Shown: piece after piece, positions 1-11,766 of the stretch
How the letters are laid out: the number at the start of each line of letters is the position of its first letter
Numbering within the stretch: position 1 is the first letter of the stretch
Source of the DNA: Hippopus hippopus
Taxonomy: Eukaryota > Mollusca > Bivalvia > Cardiida > Cardiidae
Length of the DNA stretch: 64,000 nt
Assembly (NCBI GenBank): GCA_946811185.2
Contig: OX328110.1
Span: 12,442,516 to 12,506,515 of the forward strand
Direction: 5' to 3'
Position numbers and translations under genes: made by a program
Notes under the pieces: model-generated
What the model was told of the DNA's origin: nothing
What the model saw: the letters and a program-made list of their open reading frames with translations, nothing else
Database searches by the model: none

Positions 1-455
1 CTATTAAAGCAAGATGTTTCCCTTCATGTATTTGAAAACAATCGATAAAGATTTTTTGAATAACCTTTTTATTCGTTTTTTTTTTTCTTTTTGGATATGT
101 GTTTTTATGGCTTACTTTTGGGCTAAAGAGCTCAGTGTTTTTTGTGAGATTATATGTGTACCAAACTCCGATTGCTCCAGTATTTCAAGTATGTAGCACA
201 GGCTCATTTCTTTTTTTTTTTTTGTTCCAAACTTCACCCTTTATAATCAGGGTGCGTATTCGCAGACCAATCTAAATAGTAAAATAGTATTTTAGATTCA
301 ATTCTAGATTAAAAGGGTAACGCGGTTTCTGACTGGAAGTCAGAAATTATGTTAGATATACTTTGAACTTAGAAAATTCTTAAAAATTAGACAAAAAATG
401 TTAAAGGAATGGTTGGTAAATACAGTCTCTGATAAACTATGCAAGTAAGTATCAT
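1..455. repeat. Diverged copy of the 30.4-32.6 kb segment
   Basis: Bases 1-150 match 30404-30530, sharing for example gcaagatgtttccc. Bases 150-436 match 32310-32580. In the second locus the two halves are separated by about 1.8 kb of inserted sequence. The end of this segment (about 248-436) is a fold-back MITE that also occurs at 32404-32580 and 62843-63030. No gene is seen here; the 60-codon open frame at 14-196 lies inside the repeat. Confidence 0.6.
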
Positions 456-475
456 TTACTTGGATATTGAACAGA

Positions 476-1460
476 TCAGAGCATACATTTCGTTGACAAA
501 TGTCAACAATTGCATTATTTTTTCGTTGAAAGATGTACATGTAGATATATAATAAAAGAAATATTATGCTGTAGATCTACCAGTAGGCCTATTTGCTTCT
601 CGCCGTGAAAGAAAATTTTGACATTTCAAATTTTCTCACGCGGCTCGAATCAAATACATGCATCAGGATAGTCACTACAGCATGTAATAATCCGTTTTTA
701 TAATATACCTGAAAATATTCCAGCTCAGATACATTTGTTGCTCACGCATAAAATATCACACAGTCCTGAAGAAAAAAATCCGTATCTACACACTGAAATA
801 CGGTTCCAAATATGGAATGATGACGTAATAATGACTTAACTTACCTGCGGAATATGTATGTATTGATCTGCAATGTCATTGGTCAAAATTTAATGCTGTA
901 ATATTCATCGGCCCTTCATAAAACGAAATTACTACCTACAGTACCATTATTTAATTTATTTTGTATTCCGTTTTTGAACAAGATGTCAATAATTGCAATA
1001 TTTTTTCGTTGAAATGAGTAGGTATGTAATAAAACGAATATCATGCTGTAGTGACTTTCCTTGCGCTATTATTTGTCCCTCGCCGCGAAAGAAAATTTTG
1101 ATATCAAATTTTCTCATGTGGCTCGAATCAAATACATGCACCAAAATTTTACTCTGTAATATTCTACCACCATTCATAAAAACGAAGTTTCTGGCTACTA
1201 CACCATTATTTATTTTGCTTACCGTTGTCGAATAAAACTATCAATAATTGCAATCTCTTTTTGTTGAAAGGTGTAGATCTGTATGTAATAAAAGGAATAT
1301 TATGCTGTAGTGACTTTCCTGACGCTAGTATTTGATTCTCGCCGCGAAAGAAAATTTTGACATCGTGCTCGACCTTCGGTCTCGCTGCTCAAATCAAGTA
1401 CATGCACCAGGAAAGTCACTGCAGCATAATATTTCGCACAGATTCGACCATTTTGAAAAC
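476..1460. repeat. Three imperfect copies of a fold-back repeat unit
   Basis: Three diverged units start near 476, 966 and 1220. Each has a caataattgca / ttcgttgaaa lead-in, then tattatgctgtagtgactt, then ctcgccgcgaaagaaaatttt, then a closing stretch complementary to the start (agtcactacagcat). The third unit (about 1290-1430) is the best preserved fold-back. This is probably a MITE family amplified locally or by repeated insertion. Nothing suggests coding capacity. Confidence 0.6.
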
Positions 1461-1499
1461 ATTTCCAGAGGACAAACTCAATGACGTTCGTGAAGTTAA

Positions 1500-2450
1500 C
1501 TGCCAGTTGACAGTTGACGGTTGACAATTCAATCGTCAAGTGGCTACTGTCAGTTAACTTCATACGTGGCTATCTATTCAAATTTTTCATCCACCTGCCA
1601 GTTCGATTTTTTAAACGTTTCAAGCGAATTGTCAACTGTCAACCGTCAGCCAACTTCACGCTTCAGCTGCCAATTCGTTTTTGATAAAAATACAGTATCT
1701 GAACTGAATCGTCAACTGTGAACTGTCGGCTGGCTGCCAGTTCGAATTCACTATACTAAAACAGCGAATTTTCAACTGTCAACCGTCAGCCAACTTCACA
1801 CTTCAGCTGCCAATTCGTTTTTAATGAAACTATCTTATGTCAACTGCCAAATGTCAGCTAGCTGCCAATTCGAATTGAATATACTAAAATAGCGAATTGT
1901 CAACTGTCAACCGTCAGCCAACTTTACACTTCAGCTGCCAATTCATTTTAATAAGAATATCGTATCTGAACTGAATCGTCAACTGTCAACTGTCAGCTGG
2001 CGACCAATTCCAATTGAATATGCTATAACAGCGAATTGTCAACTGTCAGCTAACTTCACACTTCAGCTGCCAATTCGTTTTTTTTTTAGTAAAACTATTT
2101 TATGTTTATCGAAAAGTCAACTGTCAACCGTCAGCTGGTTGCCTGTTCGAATTCACTATACTTAAACAGCGAACTGTCAACTGTCAGCCAACTTTACACT
2201 TGAGCTTCACCTGCCAATTCGTTTTTAATAAGAATACCGTATCTGAACTGAATCGTCAACTGTCAACTGTAAGCTTGCTACCAATTCGATTTGAATGCGC
2301 TATATCAGCGAATTGTCAACTGTCAACCGTCAACTTCACACTTCAGCTGCCAATTTGTTTTCTTAATAAAAGTATGTCATGTTTATCGAATAATCAATCG
2401 TCAACTGTCAGCTGGCTCCAAATTCGAAATGAATATGTAAACAAAGCGAA
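1500..2450. repeat. Tandem repeat array, about 138-bp unit, about 7 units
   Basis: The landmark gcgaattgtcaactgtcaa recurs near 1624, 1764, 1893, 2031, 2169 and 2307, so the spacing is 129-139 bp and mostly 138. Each unit carries gtcaactgtcaac sub-repeats and cttcagctgccaattcg. Open frames in the array are by-products of the repeat. Confidence 0.85.
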
Positions 2451-2696
2451 CTTATACCACATAATAATAATTATGTCAGCTAGCTCCCCAACAGTGTAAC
2501 GCGCACCTTCATCCATGGCTTCTTCACGCGTGACGTCATTTTCACAAAATGATGTTAAAGGACGTCCTGTACGTGGGTCATCTTTGACCTTTCAATCAAG
2601 CTAACCATAGAGCAACAGTAGGATATGACAGAGCATCATTTCCATATACATGTACTTTGTCCAAATACACCCTTATTTTCTGTGATGAACTATTAA

Positions 2697-2906
2697 GGAT
2701 CGGGCACCCTAATGGAATTTGTGTAACATCGCTTTCATCGCAAAAATCGTACGGATTCGGCAAAGACTCGGGTAATCCGTAATCGATGCGGGGAAGCAGC
2801 GTCTATCGGCCGATCGATTACGGATTACCCAAGTCTTAGCCGAATCCGTACGTTTTTTCGGCGATAAAAGGCGATGTTACACGAATCCCATTAGGGTGCC
2901 CTATCC
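2697..2906. mobile_element. Palindromic MITE flanked by TTAA
   Basis: This 210-bp element is almost entirely one inverted repeat. The left arm starts ggatcgggcaccctaatgg and the right arm ends ccattagggtgccctatcc; the arms are about 95 bp with a short centre. TTAA lies directly outside both ends (2693-2696 and 2907-2910), which fits a TTAA-targeting superfamily such as piggyBac or Kolobok. It encodes nothing and would need a transposase from elsewhere. Confidence 0.75.
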
Positions 2907-3159
2907 TTAAGTAAAGGCCTTAATTTGATGTTGACCATCTGCTCATCGTTAGCCATATTTGTTATCAAAACGCAATAATTGCAAATGCATAAAACCAAGC
3001 CCTTTTTAAAGCGCAGCAGCAACAAACCAGAACGCTTAGTACGAGAAAAAACGGTAACAGAAGAATGTACCTTAAGCTTTCTGTGCATGTGTATGTCATA
3101 GAAATCGATAAACTATATGCAGAGTTATACCCCCCCATTATTAGAACTTTCAAAATGGC

Positions 3160-3420
3160 CCTTGTATATATTGGCAAGCAGTGCACCTATCCATGCTCTC
3201 CTAGATTTTCTCTTACTAGTATTTTGCACAATATTTTTCCCAAGCCACTGGCTGCTTTCCCACATAAGCATCATCGAAACAATGATCAACGGTAAGAGAG
3301 AAATGAAACCTGCCACAATGACGATCATCGATCATCGGAAAGAAATTGGTCAAGCTGGGGATTCAAAACAGCGACCCTCTATTCACAAGGCCTGTACGAC
3401 TGCGTTACCGGGGCTCGTAG
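3160..3420 (-). mobile_element. tRNA-derived SINE, degenerate copy
   Basis: On the minus strand a degenerate tRNA-like head (box A-like at about 3400-3415, box B-like ttttgaatcccc at about 3355-3366) is followed by gcttgaccaatttctttcc. The 63.7-kb copy has nearly the same junction. The body (ggaaagcagccagtggcttg) recurs on the plus strand near 11030. The short open frame across the body is not taken as a gene. Confidence 0.55.
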
Positions 3421-3589
3421 ATACACTTTAGTATATAGATATAAGTAAAATCTGATGTACAACGGGGACCGGTTAAGTAAGGATTTCGCAAAGACTTCGC
3501 AAATGATCAATTACATCCCCATCGATTATGTGGGATCGCATTAAATCAGCTAAAATGACGTCATATTTTACCTCATACAGTCGTGGGTC

Positions 3590-3740
3590 TCCAAGATTTT
3601 CTAAATTTGAAAGTAACACAACTTCTGATTGGCTAAACCAAAAGGTTTAGCCAATCTGAAGTTGTGTTGCTTTTAAATTTAGAAAATTATAGAAAATTAA
3701 ATTAAGAACATTCCTTAGAATGGTTGGGGAATATGTAACC
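3590..3740. mobile_element. Fold-back MITE with ctgattggctaaacc core
   Basis: The core reads ttctgattggctaaacca and then tggtttagccaatctgaa-type complement, flanked by tctaaattt / aaatttagaaaat arms and ending aatggttggggaatat. Related copies lie at about 248-436, 18090-18250, 32404-32580, 35060-35225 and 62843-63030. Confidence 0.6.
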
Positions 3741-3930
3741 CGGTTGCAAAACGATTAACCCGTTACTCACCACCAAAAATAGCTCTTTTTTACCTAATGT
3801 AACAGTCCATTTTCTTTACGCTTGCAGAGAAAAATATATAATTTTTTGTAGTTCCTGCGTTCATATGTGATTCTTAAGAATTTGGATTCACGACAAGAAA
3901 ATCTTCATATGCTCCTTTAAAGCTCACATG

Positions 3931-4115
3931 AAATATAATTTCCTACGTTTGAGGAACGAATTAGGAGGAAATTATTTTCCCTTTTTCGATGACGCTTCGA
4001 TGTGTACCTGAATATGAAGGTATGAAGCACGGGATTTATGATAAGCTTGTTGTACATGTAGTTGGTACAAGGTTCAATCAGCTTTGAGAAGGCAACGCGT
4101 ACAGACGTTTTTTCT
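3931..4115 (+). repeat. Dispersed direct repeat (copy at 9115-9285)
   Basis: A near-identical 170-185 bp stretch starts aaatataatttcctacgttt, contains gatgacgcttcgat and ggtatgaagcacgggattt, and ends near ggcaacgcgta. The second copy is 5.2 kb downstream in the same orientation. It has no coding potential and no terminal inverted repeat that I can see. Confidence 0.75.
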
Positions 4116-6200
4116 ATGTACCTGCTTGTCGGTTTTCGGGAAAAGGACGACTAACTGACAGAGTTCATACAAGCTTTTCGAATAGGAGTGTCTTGTTTTA
4201 AGACTTGCAGTACCAACTGTCGAACTGAAGACAAGATGTTTTGCAAGAGATAAAGTGTATTCATAAGATAAGTATTAATTACGAATCCTTATTAATGTAC
4301 TGCGGGTAATGATAATTTAATGTGGTGCATGGAAAAATAGGTAGATTTCGGTGTTAAAGATTTAAAAATAAGACAGAGATAGTTATATTCACAGTTCATA
4401 CCTCTCTTCTTTATGTCACTTAAAAATGATAATAACAATGAAAGTTGTAAAGAAATAGTCTTTGAAAATATCGTTTCAGTTTTGAAGTTAATTATGCTTT
4501 ATGCTAAGTCGGTTGTGAAATGCAACAACGTATGATCAAGGGGTTAAAAAAAGGGGAGATTGCTCACACGACGAAATGAGATAGTAGCATTTAACGTATT
4601 CCATTGTCATTTATGATTCACTACCTGACTTTCCAGAATAAAGATGGACAAATAACAAAAGGATGGCAACATTTCATGAGTGAATGGCTTGTGAGAAATA
4701 ATCGTCTGCTTCATATTTGGCTTGTGGTGGGGGTAATACTTCCGGCGGGATTGGCTGTACACAAGTCGGAACGTTCAGGTGCACGGTAGCAGGCAGACAT
4801 AAAGAAGTGCCACAGAAGGAAAAATCTAAATTAAAGAAGATAAGTAAAATTTATTTATTGAAACAATGACCAGTCATTTTGTAATATAATTACTACGTAG
4901 TTAAGAAAAAAGCACTATGTAAAGTTCATGTATAATATTTATATTACATGGCAAAATGCAGTTCAGTTAGTTCGATATGTATCAGGATTGTAGTGCTGAC
5001 ATCGCACTGGTAGGGAATTAAAGTTCAAATATTATTGTTCCTATGATGTTGGCATATGGGACGAAAGCAATGTGTTTGAAGACGGTATTTAAGGCGTATA
5101 TGACAAATTTTTCTAGCGTGAAGATTTTTTAAAAACTTTGCACATACAAAGCTCCATCATGTCTCTAGGAGATTACAGTAAAAAAAGATGTGGGTACCCG
5201 CGCTCGTTTCTGAGAAATTTGCCTTTGAAAAAGGTATATACAGTCCCAAAATTCGGCTTATATTGGATTTATAGCGTTTTTCTTTAATAGTCAGTTAAAC
5301 AAGAAAATTAAAGAAGAAATATACAAATGTACATCATTTTAATGAAAACTCATATCTATTTGCACAAAAAATATATGAAAGCCTGGTTTTGAGCATGATA
5401 AATGTACAAATACGCCTATTATATATAGACCATTGAGTCTATAGACCAAAGGGAGATAATTTGATCGAATTAAGGGTTAATCTTTAAAAAATACATACTT
5501 TCTAACGGACAGAATTTTCTTAAAATTTCCACACTTATAGTAATTACAATTCTAAACAATAAGAAAAAATAAAAATGGCACCTACCCATGCTTATTTTGT
5601 CAGAAAACAAGGTTGAAGGCCACTGTGGAAATTATTTTTTCAGGGAAAAAAATTGGATAAAAGCTCAACAGACATGGTGGGAAAAGGAGAAATTGCTCAA
5701 TAAGAGCGATTTCTCCTTTTCCAACGATAGTTTTGAAAGTGGAAACAGCTATACTTCAACAGATTTAAATTTCCTGCCTTTGTTTCCTTGTAGGTGTGTA
5801 ACGCCGTGTCAGCAGCATTTTAATCATTTCTCGGTGACAGTTCAAAGATCCATTTTTTTTTCTTCACAAATACTACCCGAAGAAAGTGCTACTTGTTTCA
5901 GTGCACAAATAGTATTACCATTATGTGCAAAAAAAATGCATAGGTGCACTTTTGATTCAATATCCACGACAAAAATACATGGCAGTAGGATGCCTGCGAA
6001 CATTTGTCATATATGTCGTTAAGTTATATCGTGCCTGCTTAATAGAATATTTGAAAACATATTCAAGGTCAATTAAGGTTTGGTTTCTGAAGGGCACGCC
6101 ATTTGCTACACATAAAATGCTAGTTGCAGAAATGCAAAACATGTGAACAGGAAATATCCCAAAACATACAAACACACAAAAATTCAGTCCTTGAGTGGCA
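4116..6200. other. Non-coding stretch, no gene seen
   Basis: This is AT-rich sequence with only short open frames, none of which resembles a known family. A hairpin-MITE core (ggaaaaggagaaattgct with its complement) lies at about 5680-5730, inside the longest open frame (5588-6022), and argues against that frame being a gene. Confidence 0.5.
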
Positions 6201-6379
6201 TTGAATACATTTCACAAAATTTCATAGAAATTCGCTGGCTTGGTAGAAATGGAGCATAGTTCACAGGTTGTCAGAATAGTAGGTCTACATTGTATTGTAA
6301 AAAAAAACCTTGAAAGCAAAGTATATGATAGGAATAGGCAGTCATGATAGGTGCTTTGAAGTACTGAATTACATATTTC

Positions 6380-7250
6380 CTGTGCGAGTACACTGTAGAC
6401 GAAAAGGCTGTAATGCGAATGCGTAATTGTAGAGAGTTCGATCTGTACTGGCACTGAGCTCGATATGCACTGGCACTGAGTGGTTATCATCGCGTTAGGT
6501 CTTGGCCGCCTAGAAGCACCTTAGTTGTTACATGTATTGTAGTTCTGGGTATTTAGGATTAATGTACTACAGCACTAATTCCATGTGCTTTGTAAACTGC
6601 AGTGAAAAAGTTGAAATGCCGAATGTGTAGACTTAGATGTGCACTGGCACTGAGCTCGATGTGCACTGGCACTGAGCGGTTAGGTCTAACAAATGTGCAC
6701 TCTAGCACTGAGAAGTTTTTTCAAGCATTTGAAACACTAGGTTGTAATGATTAGCTAAGTACAGCACTGCGTTTCGTGTTTTTGCACTGTAAACGGAAAG
6801 GTTGTAATGCGATTGCCTTATTGCAGAGATTGGATGAGTTCGACGTGTACTGGCACTGAGCGTTTATGCTTTGTGTGCACTGCTGCATCGAGAAGTTGAT
6901 TTGTGCAGCGTAAGAATGTAATGTCATGATTAGCGCACTACAGCGTTGAGTTCAATGCTTTATGTACACTGAGGACGGAACGGTTGTAACGTGAATTTGT
7001 AATTGCAGAGTTGGATGTGCACTGGCACTGAGCTTATGTGCGCTTGCACTGAGCAGTTATGTTTTTGTGAGCTCTGTAGCAACAAGGTCTTTTGTGCATT
7101 GTGGCACTAGATAGTCATGATTAGTGAACTTATAGCACTGATTTCTGTTTCTTTTTCTTTTCTCTAATATGGAAGCGTAATGCAAATAAATACTTTCGAT
7201 TTCTGTGTGCACTGGCACTTACTGTTTGTGTCTTAGCGGATTAATTGCGA
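6380..7250 (+). repeat. Degenerate tandem repeat, about 190-bp unit, about 5 units
   Basis: The landmark gtacactgtagacgaaaagg (and variants ending ttgtaatgcgaat) recurs near 6389, 6589, 6779, 6957 and 7160. The motif gtgcactggcactgag recurs once or twice per period. The spacing is about 178-200 bp. It looks like an old satellite array; no frame is conserved across units. Confidence 0.65.
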
Positions 7251-8990
7251 TTATTGCACTGTAGGATTTGGCTGTATGCTATATGTACACTGCAGTACTC
7301 GTTTTTTCATTGGTTTTCTGTGTACACTTGCACTGTGTGCTTTATGCCCCTGTGTGTACGGTAGCTTGACAGGGGGATGTTTGTGATAAAAATGAAGACT
7401 TGCAAGGAGTTGGTGCAAACTGGAACAATGAGCGGTTAAGAAAATTAATGTGGATCTATAGCACTGAGAGGTTATGTTGTGAGACGAAGGACTTAGACAG
7501 TTAAGCATTCACTAGTGCTTTGCAGCTTTATGGCTAGTTGGCACAAGTACTAAAATGTTGTGAACTTGTGATGTAAGTAAGTAAGTAGGTAAGTAACTGA
7601 GCCAAATGCCATCCATAAATCGGTTTAACAATGCATGAAGAAAAGTGCACAAGAAACATGTTTTGGTTCAGCTCCAGGAGAATAAATGTAGATAAGAATC
7701 TTTTTTTGATATAAATGACCACTGTGGAACTGGATCGATTTGGAATGAAAGAGTGAATTGTATACTTAATTCGCCTTTTGATTAACGTGCACAAAGTCTG
7801 ATTGCTTGATAGAAACACGCAATATAGCATTCAAAAGTTTGTTGAATACAAATGAAAGACTTGCAGTAGCGAACATTAGCATTTATGAGGAAATGACTAT
7901 ATATAGCGATTGCATTACACTGTGTACAGAACTTTATTTTTTTATAATTCATAGACGTTATGGTTTTTAAAGTCGTAGAAATCACACAGATGATGTACTG
8001 GAGGTTTTGGTGGAGACTGTGTCCTTCTTCTTATTTCGTTGAGTGGCGTTCACAGCAGTTGGCACAAAAACGACGACGACATAAATAGGTGTGTTGCAGT
8101 TGGACAGTGATTGGTCGGATTGAGAAGTGGTCAAGAACTCTCCCTGGTGTTTCTTTTTTTCCGTATTACATCTTGATTCCATTACTTAATTGCGTAAATG
8201 TTCAAGTTCTGGACCTTCTTTTACACATATTTGTGCTATAAAGTTAATACAAGTTCTTTGATAGGTCTTTCTTCACAGATAGTTCTTTTATAGCGAATAC
8301 TTCAGAACGCATGAACAGAAATTGTTCAAGCCATCTGTTCAGAAAGATTTCATTAATACTGAGATAATGCATTCTATGTTACAGACATTTCTTTCTCAAC
8401 GAAGAATAATCTGTGTTATGCTTGGGTTTTTTGCTTGTTTCGTATGCCTGAATTACTGTTGCTTAGTTCACAGTTCTATGTTATGTAAATTACTGATGAA
8501 TGTTAAATGAATGTTACTCTGAATCGTATTTAACTGACAGTGACCGATATGTTTTCCTTGATATTTCGAATATACGCTGGTTCATTTGAGTTCACATTTG
8601 AGCATGGTTGGGAATTCGTGCAGAATGTTTTTTATTACTCTTTGCTTATTGCGTCGAGTATATTTATAGATTTGTCATTGCCCTGTGATGGTATGAAGTT
8701 ACTGTACCATTCATGGCAATGATACATTTCTATAATTCCATTGAGTTCGCATTACACGTTGAGAAACGATTCCAAATCCATTAGTAAAAGTACTGGTATT
8801 GCTCATACGCAAATGACGCAGTTCAACGAGAATTCAAGAGTTAAGAAAGATGTTTATTGCTAAGAAAGCGTTTTTATCGTTGTTTTTGAGTGCTTAAGTA
8901 CGCAGGTATAATTGCTATTTCCTATTTCTTCAGTTGGATGTTCGAATGGTATCATTTGATATTCCATCCGTTCGCCCATTCTTTTCGATC
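7251..8990. other. Non-coding stretch, no gene seen
   Basis: There is a short (taag)n-like run at about 7563-7585. Otherwise this is AT-rich sequence with short, unconserved open frames on both strands. Confidence 0.45.
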
Positions 8991-9114
8991 AGGTATATAC
9001 GCTTGCTCTCTCAAGTGCTCCATACCACGTTACCATTTCAAATAAACATATACAAAATTTATGTTGACTTGTGTTGTACTATGAGAAAGTCTAAGGGTTA
9101 AGGGAAATATAATT
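8991..9114 (+). repeat. Direct repeat, left copy
   Basis: This 115-125 bp stretch starts aggtatatacgcttgctctc and ends aagtctaagggttaaggga. It is repeated almost exactly at 9952-10068. The two copies are in the same orientation with starts 961 bp apart, enclosing the dispersed repeat at 9115-9285. Confidence 0.8.
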
Positions 9115-9285
9115 TCCTACGTTTGAGGAACGAATTAGGAGGAAATTATTTTCCCTCTTTCGATGACGCTTCGATATGTACCTGAATATGAAGGTATGAA
9201 GCACGGGATTTATGATAAGCTTGTTGTACTTGTAGTTGATACAAGGTTCAAATCAGCTTTGAGAGGGCAACGCGTAGAGACGTTT
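9115..9285 (+). repeat. Dispersed direct repeat (copy of 3931-4115)
   Basis: Same sequence as 3931-4115 with a few substitutions. It starts immediately after the left copy of the 8991-9114 direct repeat. Confidence 0.75.
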
Positions 9286-9951
9286 TTCTTTTGTGAAAGT
9301 AAGCATGTGTACCTAGCTGTACATGGTTTAGCACTGTAGCTCTGAAGCACTGTCGCTAATTCCTTGTAAGAATATATCGATACAGTAGCACCATTTCCAA
9401 AAGAAATCACTTGATTTCCACGGCCGTTGTTATTGTCATATACAATTCATTTGTTTTCGGTAGCCTAAAATCTAATTGAATGAGGCCCAACATTCCATGG
9501 CACTAGACGTTGACAAATGGCACAGGTTTCCAGAGTTCTTTCTACATGTAGTTTTTATCTCTGGTTTTTCCTGGGCGAGTCGGCCATAGAATAATTCATA
9601 AATGTAATGAACAAAGCTCATACGGTCAAAATACTGTTGAAAGAGACAAAAATCACCATTTCATTATTAATACATGTGGTATTACATAGAGTCATGTATT
9701 GTACATACTGGATTGAGCTGTAAATCGAACAATGTCTATGTGTCATATGTATTCATATATTTGTGTCGCAGTCATACTAGATTTCTGTTTGCACAACAAA
9801 GGTTTTTGTTGTTAGTTGTTGTTGTTGTGGACAGCATTTAGGAGGACAGATTTAGTTCTTCAAGTTTGGTCAGGTAAAACAAGAGTCGGTGTATCACTAC
9901 ATACTCGTATATGTGTTTATGGTTAGTTGGTGATGTATGTAACGTATCTGT

Positions 9952-10068
9952 AGGTATATACGCTTGCTCTCTCAAGTGCTCCATGCCACGTTACCATTTC
10001 AAATAAATATATACTATATTTATGTTGACTTGTGTTGTACTATGAGAAAGTCTAAGGGTTAAGGGAAT
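9952..10068 (+). repeat. Direct repeat, right copy
   Basis: Second copy of 8991-9114. The pair could be the ends of a small non-autonomous element or the result of a local duplication. I see no primer-binding site or polypurine tract to support an LTR element. Confidence 0.8.
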
Positions 10069-11000
10069 ATACGTTAAAAAATAAAACCCGTTACGCAACG
10101 AAACAAAAAACGTTCTGCTGTAAGCGGGCTTTAAAGGCATCCAGCTGAAATATGGATATTATATAAAGGTACAAATGAAAGTCTTTTTACATGAGAACTT
10201 GAGAAAACCTTGGTGCAAAAGGACAAATTACTCAAGAGCAATTTTTCACAATGTTTTCCTTTTTATCTAAAAGTTGTCTGCAGGTGATATGTAATATCTG
10301 ATAATCCGCTGTTACAGAAAACCTGGAATATTGCTAGCTAAGGAAATTTCAAACAAAATTGGATATTTAGCGTGCTTTGTAAAGACCACTGATAAAGGGA
10401 GATAACTTGTGCTTGAATTTGAACTTTCTCTATTTTTTTGGTACTAATATAAATGCTTGTACGAGACGATTCATATCAGTTATGCTCTGTGAAAAGGGGG
10501 GGTTTTAAGCATCTGCAAAAAGTATCGATCCAGGGCAGCCTGCTCAGTCGGGGCAGACTGACAGGGATCGAAACGCTTCGCTATTGGTCAATTTAGGCAT
10601 GTCAAAGGACTAATCTACCCCAGATGCACTTGCAGATAGCAGGTTAAATGTGGCTCAAGGAGAGAGTTTTGACTTCGACAGGTTAAAAGCATTTCAGTAA
10701 AGAGAAAAAAAGCCGACCCGAATCATTTCCTCCTTTTCCTCATTCTTTTTTACCAAATGATTCTTCCGCAGGGTTGTGAAACACGGGACAGTAAATACCA
10801 AGGTGACATCGTTTGAAAAAAGTTCATTAGAAATTTATCAACTGGAAGTGGGACTGACTTTCCGGTGCCGAGTATGAGAGATTTACAGGTTCAGGAGAAT
10901 AAGGTAATATAATTATCACTAAAAAAAATTATTAATTTTCTGCTTCCATTGCTGCTAAGTACTACTTTTACCAGTAGAATTACTGCCTCTTCTGCTGATT
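10069..11000. other. Non-coding; remnants shared with 33.1-34.0 kb
   Basis: About 10200-10265 holds a decayed hairpin-MITE core. About 10480-10600 is a palindromic repeat remnant. About 10622-10920 aligns with 33280-33330 plus 33700-33960 upstream of GT2. This suggests that the duplication that produced GT1 and GT2 reached this far upstream before LINE copy 1 was inserted. Confidence 0.45.
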
Positions 11001-11115
11001 ATTGATTCGACGATGTTTATTTTGGAAAGCAGCCAGTGGCTTGGGAAGAATACTTTTCAAAGTTCTCGTATAAGAAACTCCAGGAAGGCATGGATAGATG
11101 CAATGACCGTAGCGA
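11000..11115 (+). mobile_element. SINE body fragment
   Basis: The stretch containing ggaaagcagccagtggcttg and gcatggatagatgcaatg matches the minus strand of 3160-3290. No tRNA-like head is visible on this copy. Confidence 0.45.
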
Positions 11116-11766
11116 CATAACAGAAATAATGTTGAAACTGCTTTAAACAACATTCGATCATATTGCCACTTCTACCACTTCTACATTTTTTTTACACAGA
11201 CAAAATAATCCAATCACTTTCTCCACACTTAATTTGGTCTCTACAACTGAGCCATGCGCTGGCAAAAGGGAGTTTGATGCATCTCTGTGATGCATAATAC
11301 CAAGAGTCATCACAGTATTATGGATCCATACAATCCATTTTTGTATTTTATAACAACCTACTAAATTGTTGTGGCGCTGCATGAGCGGCGGCACTATATT
11401 TTTATTCGCTTCTGAAAAGTGCCTGCGGAGGTAGCCATATTGGATTCCGGGACATTTCGGCCCATAATAATTTCGACCCATTACAATTTCGGCCCATTGT
11501 CTGTATACCAATTGAACGACACTTGAATGCTTCCTTTCATGTTTGTCTGTCAGCTTGCATGCTCCTACCAGTCCGGCTATCAGTCTGTGTGTTGATTGAC
11601 TGCTTTTATATGAAATGTCACCCCATATTGTTTACTATATGGACTGGTTCAGGATTTTTTTTTTAACATACATATAAAAATACGGTACTTTCATTACCAG
11701 ATCGAGCCCGTACCCACTTTGTTTTTCTTTTTGGACTGACTTTTTTAAAACATGTAAAATACCGTG

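Noticed and set aside
3125..3328. Minus-strand frame with an ESSQWLGKN peptide also found near 11036
   Set aside because: Both copies belong to the body of a tRNA-derived SINE, so the shared peptide reflects shared DNA rather than a conserved protein.
5588..6022. 144-codon open frame on the plus strand
   Set aside because: It spans a hairpin-MITE core at 5680-5730, has low-complexity composition and resembles no family.
8991..10068. LTR retrotransposon
   Set aside because: The terminal repeats are short, there is no primer-binding site or polypurine tract, and there is no coding capacity between them.
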